Translations under genes and position numbers: made by a program
Shown: piece by piece, positions 1-5,578 of the stretch
Position numbering within the stretch: the first letter of the stretch is position 1
Layout: each line of letters opens with the position of its first letter
Notes under the pieces: model-generated
Databases searched by the model: none
What the model saw: only the letters and a program-made list of their open reading frames with translations
Told to the model about the DNA's origin: nothing
Assembly: GCA_964591225.1 (NCBI GenBank)
Contig: CAZQAO010000039.1
Location: 1-8,539 of the forward strand
Reading direction: 5' to 3'
From: MGBC108787 sp964591225
GTDB taxonomy: Bacteria; Bacillota_I; Bacilli_A; RF39; UBA660
DNA length: 8,539 bases

Positions 1-142
1 TCTAATCCGTTAGCAAATACGGACATTTAAGCACTGATGTTAAAAAGAATTGTAGAATTAACTGATAAATATTATTAATAAAATAAATGTCGGAGTAATT
101 TTTGGAGTAAAAAATAAAAAGCCTTGTAAATACAGGCTTTAA
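1..142 (+). pseudogene. decayed C-terminal end of a tyrosine recombinase (integrase)
   Basis: No intact reading frame is present, but short pieces in successive frames read like the extreme C-terminus of a Gram-positive phage/ICE integrase. Frame 3 gives KYGHLSTDVKKN (positions 15-50), resembling the catalytic Tyr region (Y-x-H-L) of tyrosine recombinases. Frame 2 gives LINIINKINVGVIFGVK (62-112), then NKKPCKYRL and a TAA at 140-142, a tail style often seen in such integrases. The pieces are separated by frame changes and by TAG/TAA/TGA stops, so the gene is dead if it continues to the left. It lies directly beside the 3' end of tRNA-Lys, the classic place for an integrase gene after tRNA integration. 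The last codons run through the tRNA operon terminator hairpin. The match is by eye over a short AT-rich stretch, so it remains tentative. Confidence 0.4.
109..140 (-). terminator. Rho-independent terminator of the tRNA operon
   Basis: On the minus strand AAAGCC (140-135) pairs with GGCTTT (123-118), with a possible T-A extension above it, followed by the T-rich run TTTTTATTTTTT (120-109, partly inside the stem). It lies 13 bases after the CCA end of tRNA-Lys and so ends the tRNA transcript. The plus-strand reading lacks a T tract, so it works in one direction only. Confidence 0.85.
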
Positions 143-152
143 TAAACGTATA

Positions 153-228
153 TGGTGACCCGCTTGGGATTCGAACCCAAGACCCTTTGATTAAAAGTCA
201 AATGCTCTACCTACTGAGCTAGCGGATC
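153..228 (-). tRNA. tRNA-Lys (anticodon UUU)
   Basis: This is a 76-base cloverleaf read on the minus strand. The acceptor stem is GATCCGC paired with GCGGGTC (one T-G wobble), followed by discriminator A and encoded CCA at 153-155. The anticodon loop CTTTTAA (197-191) has anticodon TTT at 195-193 and a normal U33. The T arm is TTGGG-TTCGAAT-CCCAA. It is the last gene of the five-tRNA operon, 8 bases after tRNA-Gln, and its 3' end borders the suspected integrase remnant. Confidence 0.97.
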
Positions 229-236
229 ATAAGAAA

Positions 237-312
237 TGGCTGCCTCGGGTGGGCTCGAACCACCGGAATGTCAGAGTCAAAGTCTGATGCCTTACCACTT
301 GGCTACGAGGCA
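237..312 (-). tRNA. tRNA-Gln (anticodon UUG)
   Basis: The acceptor stem is TGCCTCG/CGAGGCA with a U1-A72 pair, discriminator G and encoded CCA, as is usual for bacterial tRNA-Gln. The anticodon loop CTTTGAC (282-276) has anticodon TTG at 280-278 in a TCAGA/TCTGA stem. The T arm is GGTGG-TTCGAGC-CCACC. It is fourth in the operon, 13 bases after tRNA-Tyr. Confidence 0.97.
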
Positions 313-325
313 ATATTTTAAGAAG

Positions 326-409
326 TGGTGGAGGGACATGGATTTGAACCATGGAACCCGAAGGAACAGATTTACAGTCTGCCGCGTTTGACCACTTCGC
401 TATCCCTCC
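326..409 (-). tRNA. tRNA-Tyr (anticodon GUA)
   Basis: This is an 84-base class II tRNA with a long variable arm (TTCCTTCGGGTTCC region). The acceptor stem is GGAGGGA/TCCCTCC, with discriminator A and encoded CCA. The anticodon loop CTGTAAA (377-371) carries GTA at 375-373. It is third in the operon, 9 bases after tRNA-Thr. Confidence 0.97.
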
Positions 410-418
410 AAAAATAAA

Positions 419-494
419 TGGTGCCGACAGAGGGAATCGAACCCCCAACCTACTGATTACAAGTCAGTTGCGCTACCAATTACGCTATGTCGGC
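419..494 (-). tRNA. tRNA-Thr (anticodon UGU)
   Basis: The acceptor stem is GCCGACA/TGTCGGC with discriminator A and encoded CCA. The anticodon loop CTTGTAA (463-457) carries TGT at 461-459 in a CTGA/TCAG stem. The T stem GGGGG/CCCTC contains one wobble pair. It is second in the operon, 13 bases after tRNA-Val. Confidence 0.97.
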
Positions 495-507
495 AAAAAA
501 AATAAAA

Positions 508-584
508 TGGTGGGCGCTATAGGACTCGAACCTATGACCCCCTGCTTGTAGGGCAGGTGCTCTAACCAACTGAGCTAAGCGCCC
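508..584 (-). tRNA. tRNA-Val (anticodon UAC), with an unusual C33
   Basis: This is a 77-base cloverleaf with acceptor GGGCGCT/AGCGCCC, discriminator A and encoded CCA. The D arm is GCTC/GAGC and the perfect anticodon stem is CCTGC/GCAGG (557-553 and 545-541). The seven-base loop (552-546) is CCTACAA, which sets anticodon TAC at 550-548 for valine. Position 33, just before the anticodon, is therefore C (plus-strand g551) where almost all elongator tRNAs have U. All other parts look normal, so the gene is probably functional. It is the first gene of the operon, about 12 bases after the predicted transcription start. Confidence 0.93.
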
Positions 585-602
585 AAGTACTTGACATAAT
601 TA

Positions 603-631
603 AATATAGCAAAATAGCCAACTTCTGTCAA
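603..631 (-). promoter_or_regulatory. Sigma-A promoter of the tRNA operon
   Basis: On the minus strand a perfect -35 TTGACA (631-626) is followed by a 17-base spacer and the -10 TATATT (608-603). Transcription should start near 596, about 12 bases before the 5' end of tRNA-Val. It lies between the stop codon of the asparagine synthetase gene and the tRNAs, giving the tRNAs independent strong transcription. No intrinsic terminator is visible between 651 and this promoter, so some read-through from the upstream operon is possible. Confidence 0.85.
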
Positions 632-650
632 GCCAGATTACATAATTTTC

Positions 651-2489
651 TTAATTTTTTATGAAATAAACTTCGTACCAAATTAAGAACATATAAATAT
701 TATATATTTTTCGACCATTGTTCCTAATATTATTATAGTGATCATCTAAAAGATTGTTAATAAATTCTTTATCAAAAAATTGATCGACGTAGTCTTTATT
801 AAACATTTCTTTGATGCGATTGTAATATTTTTCTTCCCGAGCCCACCGCGAAAAAGGGACTGGAAAACCTAGTTTGCGCCGTTTAGACCACTCTTCTGGC
901 AATTTTTCCCTAGCAATTTCTCGAAATAAATATTTAGTTTGCTTATCTTTAACTAAATATTGGCGGGGAATCGTCCGCGCATAAGAAAATAAATAACTAT
1001 CTAACAAAGGAACACGCAATTCTAAAGAATTAGCCATCGTCATCTTATCAGCTTTTAATAATATATCTTGGGGAAGCCAAAAATGCATATCTATATACAT
1101 TTTTTTGGTAACATCATCGCAATCCTTAACTTTATCATAATAGGGTTTAATAATATCACCAATCGTTTCATCACTACGTAATTCTTTAGCTAAAATCTCG
1201 TTAGCTTCTTCTTCTGACATATATGAGCCATGACCAATATATCTTTCATAAAAAGGTTTACCATACAATTTTAAAGTATTTTGACCTGGAAAATGTGGCA
1301 AAGGTTTTACTAGTTTAGCTATAGCTTTACGAAATGCTAAGGGAAGGTGAGCATACATTTTTAAAATAGGTGGTTCTTGATATTCGTTGTATCCCGCAAA
1401 CATTTCATCACTACCTTCTCCAGATAAAACTACTTTTACTTGGTCAGAAGCTAGAGAAGCTAGAAAATACAAAGGAACAGTGGACAAATTAGCATGAGGT
1501 TCATCGGTATAATACATAATGGTAGGTAAAATATCAAAAAATTCATCGCTAGTAATATATTTTTGACTATTTTGAATACCTAATAAATTAGATAAATCTT
1601 TGGCAAACATGGTTTCATCAAATCCTGGCAAGTCAAAACCAACAGAAAAAGTTTTATCCGGTTTCGCTACACTTACTACGTAAGAGGAATCAACTCCTCC
1701 CGATAAGTAAGCCCCTACTTCGACATCACTAGTCATTTGATGATAAGCAATAGAATTTTCTAAAACCCTTTTTAATTCTTCTTTCATAACGTCGTAAGGT
1801 TTATCACTATCTTCATAATTAACTTCAAAATAAGGTTTTATCGTCATTTTACCATTTTTATATTTAAAATAAGTTCCTGGTTTTAATTTATAGACATTTT
1901 TAAAGAAAGTTTCCTCATGAACTGAGTATTGAAAAATTAAATACATTTTTAAAGCCGCCGTATTTACTTGTTTTTCAAAATCAGGATGTTCTAAAAAAGA
2001 TTTAATCTCGGAACCAAACATAAAGACATCTTTCTTGTGATAGTAATAAAAGGGTTTAATCCCAAAATGATCTCGAGCCCCTACTAATTCCTTAGTCGTT
2101 TTATCATAGATAACAAATGCAAACATTCCTCTTAGTTTAGGGAAAAGTTTTTCTTTATAAGCACTATAACCATGTAAAATAACTTCCGTATCAGTTTTAG
2201 TTTTAAATTTATAGCCTTTTTTTTCTAAATCTTTTTTTAATTCTTGATAATTATAGATTTCGCCATTAAAAATAATCATTTTAGTTTTATCTTCGTTATA
2301 GATAGGTTGACTACCCTTTTTCGATAAATCAATAATCGCTAACCGCCGATGCCCTAAAGCAATATAATCATCTGTATAGTAACCTTCATCATCTGGACCG
2401 CGATGTTTAATTCGATCCGCCATCTTTTTGATAATTTCTTTTTTGGCTTTTTTCTTTCTTGAATCGATGAAACCAACAATTCCACACAT
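651..2489 (-). CDS. asnB: Glutamine-dependent asparagine synthetase family amidotransferase (AsnB/AsnH type), 612 aa
   Basis: The family uses glutamine and ATP to convert an aspartate side-chain carboxyl to an amide. The N-terminal glutamine amidotransferase domain (about 1-190) begins MCGIVGF, where Cys2 is the N-terminal nucleophile. It also shows HRGPDDEG (29-36), GHRRLAIIDLS (46-56), FNGEIYN (74-80) and TDTE (99-102). The synthetase domain has the PP-loop SGGVDSS (263-269) and SGEGSDE (356-362). The length suits the Bacillus AsnB/AsnO group (about 610-630) better than E. coli AsnB (554). I chose the ATG at 2487-2489 because Cys2 must be exposed; an in-frame TTG at 2507 lacks a ribosome site and would bury it. 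It is the last gene of the operon, 8 bases after the D-aspartate ligase-like gene. This context favours an AsnH-like role, amidating D-Asp in peptidoglycan, over making free asparagine, but sequence alone does not settle it. Confidence 0.95.
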   Translation of the reverse strand: MCGIVGFIDSRKKKAKKEIIKKMADRIKHRGPDDEGYYTDDYIALGHRRLAIIDLSKKGSQPIYNEDKTKMIIFNGEIYNYQELKKDLEKKGYKFKTKTDTEVILHGYSAYKEKLFPKLRGMFAFVIYDKTTKELVGARDHFGIKPFYYYHKKDVFMFGSEIKSFLEHPDFEKQVNTAALKMYLIFQYSVHEETFFKNVYKLKPGTYFKYKNGKMTIKPYFEVNYEDSDKPYDVMKEELKRVLENSIAYHQMTSDVEVGAYLSGGVDSSYVVSVAKPDKTFSVGFDLPGFDETMFAKDLSNLLGIQNSQKYITSDEFFDILPTIMYYTDEPHANLSTVPLYFLASLASDQVKVVLSGEGSDEMFAGYNEYQEPPILKMYAHLPLAFRKAIAKLVKPLPHFPGQNTLKLYGKPFYERYIGHGSYMSEEEANEILAKELRSDETIGDIIKPYYDKVKDCDDVTKKMYIDMHFWLPQDILLKADKMTMANSLELRVPLLDSYLFSYARTIPRQYLVKDKQTKYLFREIAREKLPEEWSKRRKLGFPVPFSRWAREEKYYNRIKEMFNKDYVDQFFDKEFINNLLDDHYNNIRNNGRKIYNIYMFLIWYEVYFIKN

Positions 2490-2493
2490 AAAA

Positions 2494-2499
2494 TCACCT
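2494..2499 (-). promoter_or_regulatory. Ribosome binding site that fixes the asparagine synthetase start
   Basis: AGGTGA on the minus strand lies 4 bases before the ATG at 2489 and overlaps the TAG stop (2500-2498) of the upstream ligase gene. The overlap suggests translational coupling, and it rules out the upstream TTG at 2507 as the start. Confidence 0.8.
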
Positions 2500-3709
2500 A
2501 TTTCCAATAACTATTTTTATATTCTTTATAATAATGAAACCATCTTTTTCTTAGCTGTAAAAATCTTAAGAAATTCTTATCACTAGGAGCATCCATGGGT
2601 TTTACAACATTTTTCCACATCGCTAAAGCTTTAGTTTTAAATTCTTGATTATTAATATATTTTTTAATAATTCCTTTAGGAACAAAGGATAATAATACTT
2701 GATTATCTAAAAACTGATATTTTTCTTGTTTATCATATAAACAATCATTAACTAGTTGTTGAACTAAATTCTTACCTAAAGAAGTAGCATAGTAACTACA
2801 TCGTCCTTGACGAGCATTTATTTCTAAGACTTTAAAAGTATTATCGCGTTCGTCATATTTCATATCTACTTCTGCAAAACCAGAGTAACCAATCCGTTCT
2901 AGAAATTTTTTGATAGCTTTAGTTTGGTTTAAAACATTACCTTGAAAAGTATTAAAACCATTGATTAAAACTGCCGCATTACCGACCATCGATTTGGTTC
3001 TTTCTTGAAGACCTATTTGGGCAAAAGTCATAAATTCTACTTTACCTTTGGTATTTACATAAACGACCGCATCAAAAAGATGAGAATCATCTCCGGGAAT
3101 AAATTCTTGCAGAATTAATTTATCTTGGTAACCCCCCTCTTTAATAGTTAGAATAGTATTATTAAGTTCTTCTTCGCTATTAATTTTATAAATCTTATTT
3201 TTATTAGCAAAACGTAAATGATTATATTGAACGACATTAGCTGGTTTTACAATCAAAGGATAAGTAAGATTTAAATTAGTTAATTTATCTTTTTGACAAT
3301 CAAAGTATAGCGTTTGCGGAAATACAAGTTCTTGATTAGCATAGGTTTTATAAAACTTTTCTTTATTTGTTAAACTTTCAATAATACTGGCTTTAGGATA
3401 GTTATAAATATAATTAGCAGGTATTTTATTTTTATTTTTGGCAATAAATTCGGCATAAGTTTCATTGGTACTAATTAGTAAGATTTTCTTATCAGGATGC
3501 TTAAAAGAAAACTCCTCTAAAACTTTGACAAATACTTCTTCGTTCCAAATATTTGGTTCGTAAGTAATCGTTAAAATATTAGAAAAACGTGTAAAGGCAA
3601 GAGGTTCTTTCCCAATCAAATAGGCTTTTTTATGGTAAGCTTCAAAACAACATCGAGCCATGTAATAGGCATTTTGATCAGATCCTAAAATTAAAACCTC
3701 AAAATCCAT
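2498..3709 (-). CDS. ATP-grasp amino-acid ligase, D-aspartate ligase (Aslfm) family, 403 aa
   Basis: Aslfm-type ligases use ATP to join D-aspartate through its beta-carboxyl to the epsilon-amine of lysine in the peptidoglycan precursor, making the one-residue bridge of enterococci and lactococci. This protein follows the family along its length: LILGSDQNAYYMAR (6-19), TRFS (40-43), FYKTY (119-123), VKPANVVQY (154-162) with a likely ATP-binding Lys155, QEFIPGDDS (201-209), GFAEVDMKYDERD (277-289) and LEINARQGR (295-303) with the metal-binding E-x-N. The C-terminal 70 residues are basic and aromatic. No signal peptide or membrane segment is seen, fitting a cytoplasmic enzyme. The start has an ideal AGGAGG 7 bases upstream. 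It sits between a racemase gene (11-base gap) and the amidotransferase gene (8-base gap), which supports a D-Asp/D-Asn bridge. Family membership is strong; D-Asp as the true substrate is inferred. Confidence 0.9.
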   Translation of the reverse strand: MDFEVLILGSDQNAYYMARCCFEAYHKKAYLIGKEPLAFTRFSNILTITYEPNIWNEEVFVKVLEEFSFKHPDKKILLISTNETYAEFIAKNKNKIPANYIYNYPKASIIESLTNKEKFYKTYANQELVFPQTLYFDCQKDKLTNLNLTYPLIVKPANVVQYNHLRFANKNKIYKINSEEELNNTILTIKEGGYQDKLILQEFIPGDDSHLFDAVVYVNTKGKVEFMTFAQIGLQERTKSMVGNAAVLINGFNTFQGNVLNQTKAIKKFLERIGYSGFAEVDMKYDERDNTFKVLEINARQGRCSYYATSLGKNLVQQLVNDCLYDKQEKYQFLDNQVLLSFVPKGIIKKYINNQEFKTKALAMWKNVVKPMDAPSDKNFLRFLQLRKRWFHYYKEYKNSYWK

Positions 3710-3716
3710 TTTCTCT

Positions 3717-3722
3717 CCTCCT
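3717..3722 (-). promoter_or_regulatory. Shine-Dalgarno of the ligase gene, overlapping the racemase stop
   Basis: A perfect AGGAGG ends 7 bases before the ATG at 3709. It shares bases with the TAG stop (3723-3721) of the racemase gene, so ribosomes ending on the racemase can reinitiate on the ligase. This binds the two genes into one expression unit. Confidence 0.85.
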
Positions 3723-4902
3723 AATATTTTATTTCTATTTCTTTATCTTTTAGTTTATGAATGCGGGGTACCCGATTACTAATTTGATTAAATAAGTGAT
3801 AAGCATTTACCCCTAATTTTTGAGTTACTTCTTTAATACTTATAGTATCTCCCAAAATTTCTACTTTATCTTTTAATTTGACTGATTTATCTACTAATAC
3901 CATAATCATATCCATACTATCGCTAATTATTGGATAACGTTTCTTATTAATAACTACGTAGCCAAAATCTTTAGTTACCCCATCAGCATATCCAACTGGC
4001 AAAGTAGCTACAAAACCATCTTCCTTTACTTGGTAACTAGCGTTATAACCAACAAATTCGCCCTTTTTAACACTACGTAAAGACATTACCGTCGTATAAA
4101 GACGAAAGGCTGTTTTTAAGTCTAAATCATTTTCTAAAATAGTAGGACTAATATTATTACGTTTAATTAGCGCTTGGCGTTTTAATTCCCGTAATTTAGC
4201 CTTTAAACCAGCACCTTTAGGACGACTACCACTAAAACCAAATAAAGCAATGCCTAAACGAACGCCATTTACAAAAGCTAATTTTTCATGGGTTACAAAT
4301 GTTAAACTGCGATCGACATGGACAATAGGAATCGTTTTTAAATCAATATTTTTAGTAATAGCTAAAAAATTTTGTATTTGTTCATCATAATATTTATCAC
4401 TAATACCAGATGTTGCTAAATGTGTATATATTCCTTCTAAAAATAACTTTTTATTTTCTTTAATTAAAGCGATGGCTTCATCAAATTCCTCGGTAGTTTT
4501 TATTCCTAAACGATTCATACCCGAATCTACTTTTAAATGAATATTTATTTTATATGGTAAATTAAGGTTAGTTAGTTCTTTTAAATAAGCTAAACTATCA
4601 ATGGAAATCGTTACATTATGATTAATAACATCATCGATAAATTCTAAATCAATTGGTTCTAATACTAAAATAGGAATGGTATTATTATAATGGCGAATTT
4701 CTATGGCTTCTTCTAAACTCGAAACTGCTAAGTAATTAATACCTCCCTTAATTAAACTATTAACTACTCTAATACCATGATGATAAGCATTATTTTTAAC
4801 TACTCCAAAGTAAGTTTTATAATCAGGATATTTCTTAATAATTTCTGCGGCATTTAATCTTAATTGGTCTTCATCAATTTCGACATAAGTTTTTCTATAC
4901 AT
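3721..4902 (-). CDS. Alanine racemase-fold (fold type III, PLP) amino-acid racemase, divergent, 393 aa
   Basis: The protein has the N-terminal barrel and C-terminal beta domain of alanine racemases, enzymes that interconvert L- and D-amino acids with PLP. GVVKNNAYHHG (33-43) holds the Schiff-base Lys36. KVDSGMNRLG (124-133) keeps the substrate-side Arg131, and VRLGIALFG (214-222) keeps Arg215, which faces the PLP ring nitrogen. GYNAS (285-289) supplies the catalytic Tyr286, and SMDM (329-332) matches the usual CMDM. Differences from typical Alr are NA-Y-HHG for the usual ANAYGHG, SNRVPR (376-381) with Asn where the PLP-phosphate Tyr usually sits, and about 25 extra residues, very basic, at 225-262 between the domains. 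It is the first gene of the operon with a D-aspartate ligase homologue, so it may make D-Asp or another D-amino acid rather than D-Ala. The start at 4902 begins the family's YVEID motif and has a weak GGTG ribosome site. Confidence 0.88.
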   Translation of the reverse strand: MYRKTYVEIDEDQLRLNAAEIIKKYPDYKTYFGVVKNNAYHHGIRVVNSLIKGGINYLAVSSLEEAIEIRHYNNTIPILVLEPIDLEFIDDVINHNVTISIDSLAYLKELTNLNLPYKINIHLKVDSGMNRLGIKTTEEFDEAIALIKENKKLFLEGIYTHLATSGISDKYYDEQIQNFLAITKNIDLKTIPIVHVDRSLTFVTHEKLAFVNGVRLGIALFGFSGSRPKGAGLKAKLRELKRQALIKRNNISPTILENDLDLKTAFRLYTTVMSLRSVKKGEFVGYNASYQVKEDGFVATLPVGYADGVTKDFGYVVINKKRYPIISDSMDMIMVLVDKSVKLKDKVEILGDTISIKEVTQKLGVNAYHLFNQISNRVPRIHKLKDKEIEIKY

Positions 4903-4919
4903 AACACCATCTCTTTTTA

Positions 4920-4948
4920 ATTATACCGAAAAAGATGAGAAAAGGGAA
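4920..4948 (-). promoter_or_regulatory. Possible promoter of the racemase-ligase-amidotransferase operon
   Basis: A perfect -10 TATAAT (4925-4920) lies just upstream of the racemase. The -35 region is poor: TTCCCT at 17 bases spacing. The predicted start near 4913 leaves a leader of only about 11 bases. It lies in the 53-base gap after the upstream gene, which has no visible terminator, so the operon could also be read from the promoter at 5465-5493. Confidence 0.5.
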
Positions 4949-4955
4949 ATACAAA

Positions 4956-5426
4956 TTATCTTTTTAGAGTTAGTTTTAAGGCTTCATTTTGGCTAGCTAA
5001 ATTACGGCATTGTTCTTCTCTATTTTTACTACCAGAAATCATAGTTCGACCAACATTTTTATTAGTTTTTAAATATTGAATTCGTTCTAAATCATATAAA
5101 AATATATTATGTAATATTTGTAATAAGACAATTAAATTTTCATCGTTTTCTTCTTTAATAAATTCTTCGTAGACAAACTTAAATTCTGTTAATTCATATT
5201 TAAGCATATTAATATTTTCTTTATTTAAAGTGAGATAGACAGGATTATTTAATAAGTAATAATACCACCGACATATTTGATTTAAAAATACTTGTTTACT
5301 AGTTTCTTTTTTCATTGTCTTTAATAATTTAATTGTTTCTTGTCTTACAAATTCCGTTTTATACGCTTCTTGTTCATCGATAATATTAATAGCATCATTA
5401 ATAAATTTATTATAATCTTCATTCAT
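4956..5426 (-). CDS. Hypothetical protein, 156 aa, soluble and helical
   Basis: I do not recognise this protein. It is rich in Glu, Lys, Asn, Ile and Leu, with no signal peptide or transmembrane stretch, and its pattern suggests almost entirely alpha-helical structure. An aromatic patch ICRWYYYLLNNPVYL (51-65) and a leucine/isoleucine-rich stretch NLIVLLQILHNIFLYDL (97-113) are the most distinctive parts. The C-terminus after about 120 (GRTMISGSKNREEQC) is polar and may be flexible. It has a strong AGGTGG ribosome site 7 bases upstream and a plausible promoter, so it is a real gene. It is divergent from the helicase gene across 152 bases and precedes the racemase operon in the same direction with a 53-base gap. 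Neither neighbour makes its role clear. Confidence 0.75.
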   Translation of the reverse strand: MNEDYNKFINDAINIIDEQEAYKTEFVRQETIKLLKTMKKETSKQVFLNQICRWYYYLLNNPVYLTLNKENINMLKYELTEFKFVYEEFIKEENDENLIVLLQILHNIFLYDLERIQYLKTNKNVGRTMISGSKNREEQCRNLASQNEALKLTLKR

Positions 5427-5433
5427 TTTACTA

Positions 5434-5439
5434 CCACCT
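5434..5439 (-). promoter_or_regulatory. Ribosome binding site of the 156-aa hypothetical gene
   Basis: AGGTGG on the minus strand, 7 bases before the ATG at 5426. Its quality is the best evidence that this unrecognised frame is translated. Confidence 0.75.
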
Positions 5440-5464
5440 AATTTTTTTAAAATCAGTAAATATT

Positions 5465-5493
5465 AGTATACTATATGTTTAATTCTAAGTAAA
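5465..5493 (-). promoter_or_regulatory. Probable promoter of the 156-aa hypothetical gene
   Basis: On the minus strand TTTACT (5493-5488, four matches to the -35 consensus) is followed by 17 bases and TATACT (5470-5465). The start near 5458 would give a leader of about 32 bases holding the ribosome site. It is back to back with the helicase promoter at 5543-5571. Confidence 0.55.
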
Positions 5494-5542
5494 TCACTCT
5501 TTTATTACCATTATTTAAAGCATATTTAAAGATTTTAGCTTT

Positions 5543-5571
5543 TTGACAATAATAAATTAGGGCCATACAAT
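5543..5571 (+). promoter_or_regulatory. Strong promoter of the helicase gene, start at or next to the ATG
   Basis: A perfect -35 TTGACA (5543-5548), a 17-base spacer and the -10 TACAAT (5566-5571). The standard distance puts +1 at 5578-5579, and the A of the ATG start is 5579. The transcript should therefore have essentially no 5' leader. Confidence 0.75.
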
Positions 5572-5578
5572 AACCTTT

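Noticed and set aside
227..448. A 73-codon open frame on the minus strand
   Set aside because: It lies entirely over tRNA-Gln and tRNA-Tyr and parts of the Thr and Lys genes' flanks; its residues are just translated tRNA sequence.
351..551. A 66-codon open frame on the plus strand
   Set aside because: It is antisense to the Tyr, Thr and Val tRNA genes; this kind of peptide is a well-known artefact of tRNA loci.
591..619. Plus-strand TTGACA at 591-596 as a promoter reading toward the asparagine synthetase
   Set aside because: At the right spacing the -10 would be ATAGCC or AATAGC, a poor match, and it would only give antisense RNA.
2490..2507. TTG start adding six residues to the asparagine synthetase
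   Set aside because: The catalytic Cys must follow the initiator Met, and the only ribosome site serves the ATG at 2489.
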